From contig CBFFRQ010000041.1 in NCBI GenBank assembly GCA_965644315.1, positions 1 through 64,000 of the forward strand: a DNA stretch of 64,000 nt, in the 5' to 3' direction. A program made the position numbers and the translations under genes. Shown here piece by piece: positions 31,982 through 44,462 of the stretch (position 1 is its first letter; each line of letters starts with the position of its first letter). Under the pieces are notes generated by a model. That model saw only the letters and a list, made by a program, of their open reading frames with translations. It had not been told where the DNA came from and did not search any database. Source of the DNA: Caecitellus pseudoparvulus. Its lineage: Eukaryota > Bigyra: Bicosoecida.

Positions 31982-34900
31982 TCAAGCCGAGCCCGCCTCG
32001 GCCGCACCTCCCTGCGCGCCGCCACCGCCAGGAGTGGACCTCAAAGCACCACGGCGACGGCGGAAAGATCGCTGGAGGCCTGAGACAGCCACAAGAAAAG
32101 CGGCCTGGGTCGAGCAGAGGCAGAGGATGCTGTCGCAGGGCAGGATCAGCGTGTCTCGCGCAGGGCCGATGATGATGCCGCGGTCTGGCACTGGCAAGTC
32201 GCGCTGGGTGGAGGACAGGTCTTCCAACAGGCTGGGATGCAAAAAACAAGGATGTGGAGAGGGCGTCCTGCCCCCCAGCGCCCGCTCCTGTCTTGGCGCA
32301 GAAGCTGCGCCTGGGGATGGGGGTGCGCCGCCTTCGGAGTCGACGGGCACGGGGGGCGGGACGGGTGCCCCGTCGAGCGTTGGCGGCGCGACGGCGTACT
32401 CCTCCTGAGCTCCCGTGCGCATGCGCTGCTTGATGTGTCCCACACGGTGCTGCAAGAGCTCGGCAGGGCCCGGGCGCTGCGCTTGCCGGACGATGCCCAG
32501 CACCGTGAGGCCGTACTGCGTGCACAGCACGCGGTGCGCGGCGCCGTATGTCGGCACGTACAGCAGCTCGTCATGACCGCCAAGGGGCACTTGGTCCAGC
32601 TCCATGCACTGCGCCAGCATGTACGGTGACAGCATGAGGGTCTGCAGGGAGAGGGAGCTGTTGTTCAGGAAGGTGTCCACGAGGGGGATGAGGGAGGGCT
32701 GGAACCAGGAGCCCACCAGCAAGGCCGCCGTGCCGCCCGAGGAGATGGTGGTGCCGCTGGCCAACAGCCCAGTCGCCACAGCACGCTGCTTCGAGGTCAG
32801 CAACTGCCACGTGACGGCGTGCAGGGGGCCCTCGGTGCCCTCTGCCTCCTCCTCCACTGCGTGGGCCAGGCGCAAGTGCCGCCAAATGCGCCGCAGGGGG
32901 GTGCTCAGAGCTGCCCCACGCGTGCGCAGATACCGGCGATGGCGCGCTCGGGCCTCGCTCGCGGCTGGGGAGGCGGTGGGTGGCGTGCTGTGCCCAGACA
33001 GAGTCAGCACTGCCGGGAGCAGGGACAGCCCCGCTTCCCCCGTGAACAGGACACTGGCCTTGGTGAGGGAAGGCAGCACCTTGTGCAGGGCTGCCGTGCA
33101 GAGCAAGACACTGGTGTCGACGTCTCCATGCCGCGCACCATCCGCGGGTGCAGAGGTGGAGGACATGACCAGCACACGTGCAGCCGTGAGGGCGCCGGCA
33201 CTGATGATGTCCCGCACGTCCCATGCTCGTCCGAACTGGTAGCAGACGGGGGCAGGCGGCTCGTGAATGAGCAGGGGTGACTGCTCCACAAAGCACGACA
33301 CGCCAACGTCACTGCCTGGTTGCAGGAGCATGAGGATGGGCCGGCTGGAGAGGGCGTGCCCGGGCTCCCGCAGCAACTGCAGCAGCTGCTGCAGGGCTGG
33401 CACATCCACAGCGACTGGGCACATGATGAGGATGTGCCCTCCCCGCACTGGCATGGTAGCAGGGGCGGGGCTGGGCAGGTACCGGCCGCGCAGCATCTGC
33501 TGCCGCACCTCCAGCGCCGTCAAGGCACGCTGGTCGTGGTCCCGCAGCCGGTGGATGGCACGGAACTGCGCCTGCCCCACGCTCGCAGTGGGCGACTCGG
33601 TGGCTTCGTGTGCCATCTCCTGTGTCAGCTCCTCTGCTCCCTCGGACACCAGGTCCGCCAGTGCCACCGCCACACGGCTCGCTCGTGGGGTGCACGGCAC
33701 AGGGCAGGCATCCCTCCACTTGCGCAGGTCCATGATGCAGATGTGCTTGAACATGGCCTCATTGGGTGCAACGCCAAAGACGCGCTGCCCAGCATACAGC
33801 CGACTGGAGCCGGCTGCACCAGCCATGGAGATTTGGCCGTCAGGCATCTCCACCCCGATCAAGTGCACGCCACAGGAGTGGTTGTACTTGTTCACCAGCG
33901 CATCCATGGCCTCCTCTGTGCCGTCTGAGGGGGCCCACATGCGACTGCAGGGTGCGCAGAGGCCGCTGGTTTGCTCCTCCCTGGACACACGCGCTTCCAG
34001 CCGCTTGGACAAGCGGTCGCTCACCACCCCGCCCTCCCGGCGGCTGTGGGTGGACAGGAAGTACACTGCCGCTGCTGCCTCGGAGAACAGGACACCTTCG
34101 AAACCTCGCCCCTCTGGCAGGGTGACGGAGTAAATCTCATTCCCTGACCCGACAGCGTACTCGAGCTGGGTTGGGGAGTAGCAGTTCGACATGACTGGTT
34201 GAGTGGCCACCAGCAAGTTGCGCAGGGCCGGGGCGAAGCCAGGCACCACCGCATTCAGCGCCGCCAAGCTCATGTCGAACTTGGCGGCGCACACAATGCA
34301 GGTGCGGGGAATGCCGAGGCTCAGCGCGTGCTGCACTGACGCGGGCAGTCGCAGCAGCACCCGAATGGCGGCTTCACCCTGGCGCCCGCCCTGCTTCCAC
34401 GTCTGCATGCACCGCATGGCCATCTGCAACGCCAGCTCGTCTGCAACACTTGCATCGGGGTACGTCGCGTCGGAGATGACAAAGGCTGCTTTGGCAGCAC
34501 CCACCGCGACCCTGGACAGCTGCCGCTCCTCCAGCGGGCTGCCTTGGCAGTACATGACGCAGCCGGAGCCGCTGAAGGGCACCCGGTGGCGGGAAATGGA
34601 GGAGTCGTCGATTCCCGACACCTGCCGCGTGGCCTCCGTCTCACGCTCCACCTCTGCCAGCCCCCGCTCCAACCAGGCACGGCTCGTCCAGTAGCAGTAC
34701 CACGAGTACTCAGACGTGACGAGGAAGCGGCGGAGGGAGGCGGAGATGCCAGATTCGGGACACAGCACGACAGTGCGCAGGTCGCCCCCCGTGCCTTGCA
34801 TGTGTGCGTGGTCCTCATGGTACAGCTCCCCCAGCAACTCCAGCAACTGGGCAGCACACACTGTACCAGGTGCCCCCAACACCACGACGTGCTCGCCCAT

Positions 34901-36310
34901 GGTGGCGGGGGAGAACGCAGCTGACTCCCATGGTCGCTGGCGACTCTGCAGGAGGTCCAGCAGGGAGGAGGCGGCGTTACCGAAGGCAATGACACCCAGG
35001 ATGATGACTGCCAGCGTGAACAGGCGGGCCACGACGGTGACTGCCGAGAAGTCGCCGTAGCCGACGGTGGAGATGGTGATGAGCAGGAAGTAGAAGGAGG
35101 TGAAGGGCGACATGACCTCGTCCGAGCACGCGTCGCTGGACGTGTGCGCCACCGACCCATCCTCACACTCGTAGTGCTTCCACAGCCAGTTCTCATCGGA
35201 GGCTTGCCGCAGTGCGGGAACCTCCCCCACCACTTCCAGCACGTACACTATGACGCTGGCCACGAACAGGCCTGCGAGCGTGGACAGCAGGAACGAGCTC
35301 AGCTGCCAGCAAAAGCCCTCCGTGGAGGGGCACAGGCGCTGACAACGCCTGCCTGCCCGGTGCAGCTGCACGGCGGCGCCCCGTGACCACACAGTGCCCT
35401 CTTCCTCGTTGGTGGCGGCGGTTGTCAGCAGGGCGCCGTCGTCCTCGTCGGCGCCCTGCTGCAGGGGCTTCTGCCCGCTGCCCCCGTGCCCCAGAACCAC
35501 CGACATGGCCATGCGGCTGTACTGTTGTGCCAACTTGGCCACGTCAGCGAGGATGCCAAACAGCTCTGACAGGAACATGGCCCGCACAAAGGACAGGTCG
35601 AACCAAGTGCGCGCATAGACGAAGTCCTGCCCCAGCACGCCCCGAGCATCAGGTGGCAGGCACAGCTCCCCCATGCGGAAGCTGCCATCTGTGATGGGCC
35701 ACTTACACTCCACTGTCAGCAGCAGGGCGAAGGAGGTGAGGCTCAGCACGTCCATGATGGTGCTGCCCTGCAGCATGGGCGCGAGCGAGCCCAGCGGGAA
35801 GCTCAGGATGCGCAGGAGCAGGTTCAGGGTGAAGAGCAGGTGCGCAGTGAGGTCCAGGACGATCAAATCATCCAGGTAGTGCTGGCCTGCCATGCGCAGC
35901 AAGAACGACACCGTGATGTACACACTGGGCACAGTTTGAGTGAAAAAACGGGCGAGCAGCACGAGGCCCGGGTTGGCCTTGATGCAGGCAGCCACCCACG
36001 TGCTGTCTGGGCCCCCCTCTTCATCGATGTCGTCCTGGGCGTCCTCGGCGTCCTCTTCTTCCGCGAACACAGCCGTGTACGCCCTCTTGCAGCAGGACTG
36101 CACGGTGGCCTTCAACAGGCCGATGGTGCCGAGAACAGCCACGACGGCGACCCACACAACGAGGCTCCACAGCACCACCGCCCAGACAAAGTCCCACGAA
36201 ACCACACACGCAGTCTCGCCGGCGACGTTGGAGCAGCCCCAGGCGTCCCACTCGCCCCGCCGCAGCAGCAGGTGGGACAAGGACTGATCGATCAGTACCC
36301 TGTTGGACAT
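31982..36310 (-). CDS. BK/Slo-like potassium channel with RCK domains
   Basis: A single exon of 1,442 residues. The layout is that of Slo channels: an extra N-terminal helix S0 (about 40-68), S1 (118-140), S2 (150-174), S3 (183-202), S4 (236-260), S5 (336-361), pore with TISTVGYGD (filter TVGYGD 415-420), S6 (424-453), then two RCK gating-ring domains starting near 472 (HVVVLGAPGTV) and 950 (GHILIMCPVAVDV). The S4 equivalent, LSFVRAMFLSELFGIL, has only one Arg, and I find no acidic calcium-bowl run in the second RCK domain. It is therefore likely a K+-selective plasma-membrane channel gated by ligands other than the animal BK combination of voltage and Ca2+. It is longer than animal BK because of loops and a C-terminal tail. 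Confidence 0.88.
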   Translation of the reverse strand: MSNRVLIDQSLSHLLLRRGEWDAWGCSNVAGETACVVSWDFVWAVVLWSLVVWVAVVAVLGTIGLLKATVQSCCKRAYTAVFAEEEDAEDAQDDIDEEGGPDSTWVAACIKANPGLVLLARFFTQTVPSVYITVSFLLRMAGQHYLDDLIVLDLTAHLLFTLNLLLRILSFPLGSLAPMLQGSTIMDVLSLTSFALLLTVECKWPITDGSFRMGELCLPPDARGVLGQDFVYARTWFDLSFVRAMFLSELFGILADVAKLAQQYSRMAMSVVLGHGGSGQKPLQQGADEDDGALLTTAATNEEEGTVWSRGAAVQLHRAGRRCQRLCPSTEGFCWQLSSFLLSTLAGLFVASVIVYVLEVVGEVPALRQASDENWLWKHYECEDGSVAHTSSDACSDEVMSPFTSFYFLLITISTVGYGDFSAVTVVARLFTLAVIILGVIAFGNAASSLLDLLQSRQRPWESAAFSPATMGEHVVVLGAPGTVCAAQLLELLGELYHEDHAHMQGTGGDLRTVVLCPESGISASLRRFLVTSEYSWYCYWTSRAWLERGLAEVERETEATRQVSGIDDSSISRHRVPFSGSGCVMYCQGSPLEERQLSRVAVGAAKAAFVISDATYPDASVADELALQMAMRCMQTWKQGGRQGEAAIRVLLRLPASVQHALSLGIPRTCIVCAAKFDMSLAALNAVVPGFAPALRNLLVATQPVMSNCYSPTQLEYAVGSGNEIYSVTLPEGRGFEGVLFSEAAAAVYFLSTHSRREGGVVSDRLSKRLEARVSREEQTSGLCAPCSRMWAPSDGTEEAMDALVNKYNHSCGVHLIGVEMPDGQISMAGAAGSSRLYAGQRVFGVAPNEAMFKHICIMDLRKWRDACPVPCTPRASRVAVALADLVSEGAEELTQEMAHEATESPTASVGQAQFRAIHRLRDHDQRALTALEVRQQMLRGRYLPSPAPATMPVRGGHILIMCPVAVDVPALQQLLQLLREPGHALSSRPILMLLQPGSDVGVSCFVEQSPLLIHEPPAPVCYQFGRAWDVRDIISAGALTAARVLVMSSTSAPADGARHGDVDTSVLLCTAALHKVLPSLTKASVLFTGEAGLSLLPAVLTLSGHSTPPTASPAASEARARHRRYLRTRGAALSTPLRRIWRHLRLAHAVEEEAEGTEGPLHAVTWQLLTSKQRAVATGLLASGTTISSGGTAALLVGSWFQPSLIPLVDTFLNNSSLSLQTLMLSPYMLAQCMELDQVPLGGHDELLYVPTYGAAHRVLCTQYGLTVLGIVRQAQRPGPAELLQHRVGHIKQRMRTGAQEEYAVAPPTLDGAPVPPPVPVDSEGGAPPSPGAASAPRQERALGGRTPSPHPCFLHPSLLEDLSSTQRDLPVPDRGIIIGPARDTLILPCDSILCLCSTQAAFLVAVSGLQRSFRRRRGALRSTPGGGGAQGGAAEAGSA

Positions 36311-36798
36311 GTTGCCGCCCTGCCGCGCAACGTCACCCTATCGGGGTGCGGTGCTCGCAGCCTGTGCCTATATCCTGTAATCAAGGAGGGCTGCGTTGCC
36401 TTGTGCCTGCGGCGCTGCCCTGCTGCCATGCACTGGTCGACAGGGAGCGGCTGACGGCAGTGGCGGAAATTGAGCCTCCGCGACGACCGCGCAGCGGGCT
36501 GACTTCTCGACAGACACTCTGGAAATGCAGTTTGTGCGGTGAAAGCAGGAAGCAGTAGTGACATCCGTGGGTGTCGTTGTGGCTTAAATTTGCCACGGGT
36601 TGAATTTTTACGCAAGAGTGCGAGGGCAAATGGGCAGCCAACCGCGTAAGAAAGTGTCGACGCGAGAGAGGAAGCCAAGTTCGCTGCATTTCGCCTGAGG
36701 CAGTGCAAGTACCTCGAGCATGCAGGTGATAGCCACAGCTGCATACTGCAGCCTTGCACACTGGCTGCCCTCCACAGGGCACTGTCGCGTGGAAAGGC
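36311..36798. other. Intergenic region upstream of the K+ channel gene
   Basis: About 490 bp between the channel start and the HSBP1 stop, both genes on the minus strand. Probably the channel promoter plus the HSBP1 3' end. No TATA box or small gene is recognised. Confidence 0.4.
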
Positions 36799-37376
36799 TC
36801 ACGCGTCTCCAGCGTCGCCCTCCCCTTCGCCCGTAGCGCCTGCCTGCAAGCCACGATGATGTGGAGGGACCCCGTTGCAGTCAGCTGCGCATGTCGTGCT
36901 TGCGCAGCGTAACGTACCTGCACCATGAGCTCGCCGATGCTGGCTTCCAGATCCGCGATGCGGTCCCCCATCTGGTCAATGCGGGAGATGATGGAGGTGG
37001 ACATCTCCGTGAAACGGGATTGCTGTGCATAAAGCAGGGCCACGGCAGCAGTGAGGGCAGGGCAGTGCGCCAAAAGTTGCCCAGAGGACCAGCCTCACCA
37101 TCTGCTCCAGCAAGCTTTGCACCTGCGAAGCGCGGATGTGCAGTGTGTGCTGGCATGCGGCACCAGCCACGAACAGGCGGAAGCTAAGGCACAGCATTAT
37201 CACTTACAAATGCAGTCAACTCTTCGGGGGTCTTGGGCTGCTCCTCTGTCGGTGCAGGTGGCGCAGCGCCGTCGGGGGAAGCCTGCGCGTAACGCCAGAG
37301 GGGGCAGTTGCAAGCACTCACTGCCGCAGCAGGGAAGCTGCACTGCAGAGGCAGTACACAGTAGCCTACTCACCAT
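36799..37376 (-). CDS. HSBP1: Heat shock factor binding protein 1
   Basis: Five short exons give an 83-residue protein: 37374-37376 (the ATG only), 37208-37282, 37099-37122 (24 nt), 36918-37022 and 36799-36843. Donors are GTGAGT, GTAAGT, GTGAGG and GTACGT. The coiled-coil core reads EELTAFVQSLLEQM, then QSRFTEMSTSIISRIDQMG, then DRIADLEASIGELMVQ, which tracks HSBP1 of animals and plants closely. The tail AGATGEGEGDAGDA is short and acidic. HSBP1 is a nuclear/cytosolic trimeric or hexameric coiled coil that dampens heat shock factor 1 and also stabilises WASH complex assembly. Length matches the family (about 76-85). Family conservation across every junction supports the splice model. Confidence 0.9.
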
Positions 37377-37746
37377 GATAAATGCTGTCCTTGACTGGGC
37401 CCTTGGGCCGCTGGAGATTCCTGCTCGCCCTACGACGAAGGATCCGCTGCACTCCCGTGCTGCAGTGAAACGCCAGGAAAGTGGGTGAGCTGGAGCGAAG
37501 GACTCGTTTCGCTCGACCTTGGTGGGGGCGAAGGGTTGCATTGGGATGGTGCATTGGTTCTATCTTGTCAGTGCACTTGAGTGGACCGTCGGGAACGTCG
37601 CCCACCTGCAGGGCTGCTCACCCCTGGCGTCGCAGCACGGGACAGAGGCGGCTCCCTGGCACAACACCCGTGTGAGGACCTGTGTGCCTTGACAGAGCAG
37701 CCATGCGCTGGCTAGACGGCCCGAATCTCCTCACCAGGGCTGGGAG
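37377..37746. other. Divergent promoter region, HSBP1 and unknown gene
   Basis: About 370 bp lie between the HSBP1 start (minus) and the next start (plus). It should contain both promoters and the HSBP1 5' UTR. No TATA box or known heat shock element array is visible to me. Confidence 0.4.
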
Positions 37747-39918
37747 ATGGCTGCAGCTGCGTCCCATGGACAGAGCGCCGCCCTCCCGGAGCACGTGGCC
37801 AGTGCGCAGCAACTGCTGCAGGATGCGGCAGCGGGGAGGAGCAAGCCAGGACCTACAAAGCTGCTGGCTGCGTGCAGAACCATCGTCGATTGCTCGCTTG
37901 GGCAGGATGCCGTAGACACACTCAGCACCAGTGAGCATCGGCGCAGGACGCCTGCTTGACGACGGGCAGCACGCTGCCCCTTGCTGTTCCTCTCAGTTTT
38001 GGGGAAGTCCACCCCACACTCCAAGGCATGTGATGAAAATAAGTTGATCAAGACCATCGTGTGCCTGCTGCAGGATGCAGCCCTCGCAGGTATCGCCCCG
38101 CGAAGCGTGCGTTTCATCTGCTGCACCCTGAAACTCCCGCCTGCTCAGCCCGCCGCGTCACGCCACACTGCCCCTCCACTACAGCAAGACTGGGGAGGGC
38201 TTTTGAAGAAGTGTGCAGATGCCAAGTACCGCCATGTCGCCATCGCCGTGGTCCGCCTCGCCAGCGTGCTGGGGCACTTGAAACCAGCAGTGGATGCGAC
38301 GTCCTTCGTCAAGGGATGCACTGCCGGGACACGCAAGGCCCGGCAGGACGCGGACAGCCGCACCGCGTCAGTGGCGGCCAAGGGCAAGGCCGAGCTCCTG
38401 GCCTCCTCCGGCATCGTCGCCTCCGTGCCTTGCACGCGCGCCGTGTCCGCCTTCCACTGCGAGGCTGTGCTGGACGCGGTGCAGCGGGGCAGTGGCCGGG
38501 AAGCGGCCGTGGGCATGGCGGCTGCTGCAGAGGTCCTGGCCAAGCACGCGGCAGGCACCCTGCCCTACCACTCGGCGGGTGATGCTGACTTCCCCGCCTT
38601 CGTCCGCCGCCTGGAGGGGGCGGTGTTCCCCGGCGGCACGCTGCGCCCTTCCCTCCTGGCGCACGCCCACCCCCTCTGCCGCCTGCTGCTGCAGCTGGCA
38701 GGCGGTGGCTACAGCCCCGTTGGCGGGAGTTGTCCGCCCCTCAGCTCCGTCACGCTGTCCTCTGCCCTGACGCCACCTGCCAGCACGCCCAGCCAGGGCG
38801 CGCAGCAGTGGACACACACCCTGCACGGGGCCCCCTGGCTCCCACCCGCCACCTCTGCCGCCGCCACACAGGCTTTGGTCACGCTCTGTGCAGCGGATGA
38901 CGTGCACCTGGCGTGTCTGGCTGCGCAAGCTGCAGCTGCGCGTGTCCCCCCCTCCAGCTCGCCCCCAGCAGAGGCACCAGGCACCCTCGCCGCGGCTGTC
39001 GCAGCTGCCAGTGCAGTGGTGGCAGCCGCCGACCTGGGGCCCGCTGCTCACGGTCTGGACCCGCCACGGCCCACGGCCAAGCCTGCCGCCACGGCAGACG
39101 GCAGGGCACCCAGCACCTCCACCACCCTGCGTGTCATGCGCACAGTTCTGGCAGTGTCTGTGGCGGCGGTTCGGAGCAAGGTGGTCCTGCCGCCTGCGTG
39201 GCCGCCAGCTCACGCCATGCGGCGCGCCCTGAGCACATGTGCCGGGCACGTGGCGTGTGTGGCTGGGCAGGCGGCTGCCTGGGCCTGCGCAGCGTGTGGT
39301 CAGTGCCCGGGCACAGTGCTGTCTGCAGCAGCCTCTGGACACCTGTCCCCTGACCAGCGAGCGCGAGTTGTGGAGAGCGTTGTAGCGGCGCAGGGGGCAG
39401 GGGTGAGCCCCGCCGGCAGTCTGGCCGGCGCCCTGCTGGCCTGTGTGCGCGACCACCCCCTGTTCTTGTCACTGCCTAGCACCCTGGCAGTGCTGGAGCT
39501 GTGCCGGGCAGCCTCCCCGCTGCCAGTGCTGCAGGCAGCTCTGGCGGCGGCACTGGCTCCCCCTCATGACTCCGGCGGGCCTGCTGTGCTACCTGCCACA
39601 GCAGCGACGCCAGATGGCTTCATGTACGCCACCAGTGCAGAGGGCAGTAGTGGCCTGCCTGCCAAGGACTTGAGCCTGCCCTTTGCGAGCCTGGAAACCA
39701 GCCCTGCCTCCGCTGCACGGGGCATGGCCCGTGCGCTGTTGGCCTGGGCAGCTCGGCATGTGCGCGAGCACTTGGAGCGCGGGCCGCCGTGTGATGCTGA
39801 GCTGCAGGCTGCACTGCAGCACGCCGAAGTGTGGGCGGAGTGGCCCAGCACAGGGCCCCCTGCTGACTTTTTGCTGCTCGCTGTGGCGGCCAGGTTGCAG
39901 CACTCGCACGGCCAGTGA
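37747..39918 (+). CDS. Helical Ala/Leu-rich protein of unknown function
   Basis: The ATG at 37747 opens exon 1 (37747-37930). A 66-bp intron (GTGAGC...TCTCAG) joins it to exon 2 (37997-39918), about 701 residues. A second, in-frame intron of about 99 bp beginning GTATCG at 38090 is possible. The N-terminal part, such as LLAACRTIVDCSLGQDAVDT, DWGGLLKKCADAKYRH and VAIAVVRLASVLGHLKPAVD, is rich in amphipathic helices and could form HEAT- or ARM-like repeats. The rest is Ala-, Pro- and Ser-rich. I do not recognise a family. Not secreted: no signal peptide and no membrane segment. Confidence 0.65.
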
Positions 39919-40089
39919 GCCGCCCCGCCTCTGCAAGGGCGCAGGCCAGATCACACACAATGCGCAGATTCAAAACAAAAATTCCAATTCCCCCACTCCC
40001 ACTGAATGCTGCCTCGCAGCTTGTCTACACACCGGTGCCCCTCCATCCCCCTGCGGTTTTTGACCCGCTTTCCCAGCCCACAGCACACC

Positions 40090-42390
<2,301 letters not shown>

Positions 42391-42929
42391 GCCTGCGGAA
42401 ACTGGTGCGGCGACACTGCAAATGGCGCTTTAAAGCGGGCGCAACGCAGGGGAGCGTGAGACACGCGCGGCAGTGTGCGTGAGCGTACTGGATTTTGACA
42501 CTGTTAATGCCCAGGGACACTGCCCGGCTGCCCTACAGTTTCTCCGTGCGTGGAGAAGGAGCCTGCGCGACTGGCCGGCGTTGTGAGCACAAATGCCAGA
42601 TACACAGGCGACGCATGCAGCCAAATCCCTCCCCAGGCGCCCCGCAGCAACTTTCACTTCAGTGTATAAAATTTCGCCCCCTTTCCCTCTCAATCAGCGT
42701 GCTATAGCAACCTTGAAGCTCCGCCACACCGAACGTCTTGCGTTGCAGAGGCTGGCGTGAATTCCGCACGCCGCCTCAGGCAGGGCACGTCTGCGGGAAT
42801 GGCCCTGCGCCCCCACATCTCCAACATGGCCCGATACACGCTGCTCTGCATCAGACGGGTCCAAACTAGCCGCCTCTGTGTGCGTGCACTGCGCGCTGCC
42901 TCGCTGAACCCCCCGCTCCACGTGGCACC
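42391..42929. other. Divergent promoter region with a TATA-like box
   Basis: 540 bp separate the PSMD9 and DUF4349 gene starts. GTATAAAATTT at 42664-42674 is the best TATA-like match in the window's intergenic DNA, about 260 bp before the DUF4349 ATG. Whether it is used is unknown. Confidence 0.35.
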
Positions 42930-44256
42930 ATGCGGTGGCCTGCGCAGTTCATGGGGCTCACCCTGGCCATCGTGCTGACAGGCACCCTGGTGGCAAGCTT
43001 ATCAGCACCTGGAACTGCCCGTTTGCAGGGACTGGGGCGCGCTTCCCATGACGCCTCTGGTGCGGCCGCGTGGCGCCTGGGCCGCTGCGCTGCCCGCCCC
43101 CCAGCACGCACCCCGCCGCCTGCCTCACTCAGAACCCACATCCATGATGAACACCATGGGCGGCATGGCCATGGAAGGAGCTGCTGGCATGGACATGCCT
43201 GAGGCATTCGAATCCCACCAAGCCGCGCCCATGGCTGCGGCTGCCCCCCCTGCCTTGAGCAAGTCGCGTGCAGGAGTGGCCAAAGCCAGCGCTGGAGGCG
43301 CGCCCGCCGGCGGGGACGAGCCATGGCGCAAGGCCCCTGACGTGCAGGCACCCAGTGTCCCAGACTCTCAGATGCTCGTCAAGAACGGCAACGTGCAGCT
43401 GGAGGTCTCGCGCTCCTTCCAGGGGGGCGTGCGGGCGGCACTGCAGCAGGTGGCCGCCGCCACGGCCAAGGCTGGCGGCACCGTGCAGAGCCAGAACATG
43501 AACAGCGAAGACGTGATGAGCTTTCGGCGCCGGCAGCGCCGCAGCGCCGCGGAGGACGGCCGCCTGGTGCTGTCTGGCAGCATGACCTTGCGGGTGCCCG
43601 TGGCGGCGTTCGACGACTTCTTCGCGGGCCTGGCAGACCTGCCCCACGCCGTCCTGCACGCGTCATCCAACGTGCAGGACGTCACGTCGCAGTACGTGGA
43701 CACGGTGGCGCGCGTGAACACGCAGCGTGCGTCGCTGAAGCAGCTGGAGGGCATCATGGCTGCCGCCAGCAAGGTGTCCGACCTCACCGCCGTGCAAGCC
43801 AGCATGATGCGGGTGGTGGAATCGCTGGAGCGCCAGGAAGCCGCCAAGGCACGCCTGGAGCAGGCTGCCGCCATGTCCACTGTGCACGTGAACTTCCAGC
43901 TGGAGGCCGCCGAGCCACGCCCGGCTGAGCCCAAGCCCCTGCCAGCCTGGTCAGCGTCGTCTTCGTTCCGGCGCGCAGTGGCGGCGCTGATGCAGACGGT
44001 GCAGGGGCTGGCAGATGTCGTCATCACGGCGGTGGTGGTGGGCGTGCCTCTCGCGTGCGTGGCGGCGGCGGTGCTGTGGGGCAGCATGCACATCCTCGCG
44101 AAAGTGGCCAGCCTGGCCGCAGGGGACATCGGCAGCGCGGTTGGGGCCGTGCGTGCCGCGGCACAGGAGGTGTCTGCTGCCACGGCCGGGTCCGGCGCGT
44201 CCAGCGGTGCGAGTGGAGGGGGGGGCAGCGTGCGCCACCGGGGCTCAGCCGACTGA
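42930..44256 (+). CDS. Secreted/membrane DUF4349 protein
   Basis: Exon 1 42930-43059 encodes a signal peptide (GLTLAIVLTGTLVASLS). A 73-bp intron leads to exon 2 (43133-44256); 417 residues. After a Met/Ala-rich linker, the DUF4349 pattern begins: MLVKNGNVQLEVSRS, then LVLSGSMTLRVPVAAFDDF, then VTSQYVDTVARVNTQRASL, a coiled coil with VVESLERQEAAKARLEQAA, and STVHVNFQLEAAE. A membrane segment, VITAVVVGVPLACVAAAVLWG, lies near the C terminus. DUF4349 is known mainly from bacterial lipoproteins and putative membrane-anchored proteins of unknown role. Topology suggests an ectodomain anchored by the C-terminal helix. A bacterial origin is possible but the intron shows it is settled in this genome. 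Confidence 0.8.
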
Positions 44257-44462
44257 TGCCTGACGTCGCCAAAGCCGCTGTGCGTTCAGTTTCCAATGCA
44301 ACGATTAGTTGACACCCACTTGTCTGTCTGCAAGCGAGAGGGTCGGGTCTACCTGCCCTTCCAGCCAAGCCAAAGCCAGGCAGGAGCTGCCTGCGACCCG
44401 TGACACACAGGGAAGCACTGCCCCCCGGGGGCACTCCACTTGCGCCACCTCGCCATTGAGCC

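Noticed and set aside
42990-43028. A 39-bp intron in the DUF4349 gene ending at TTTGCAG
   Set aside because: It is a multiple of 3, so it does not join the signal peptide frame to the domain frame. The 73-bp intron at 43060-43132 does.
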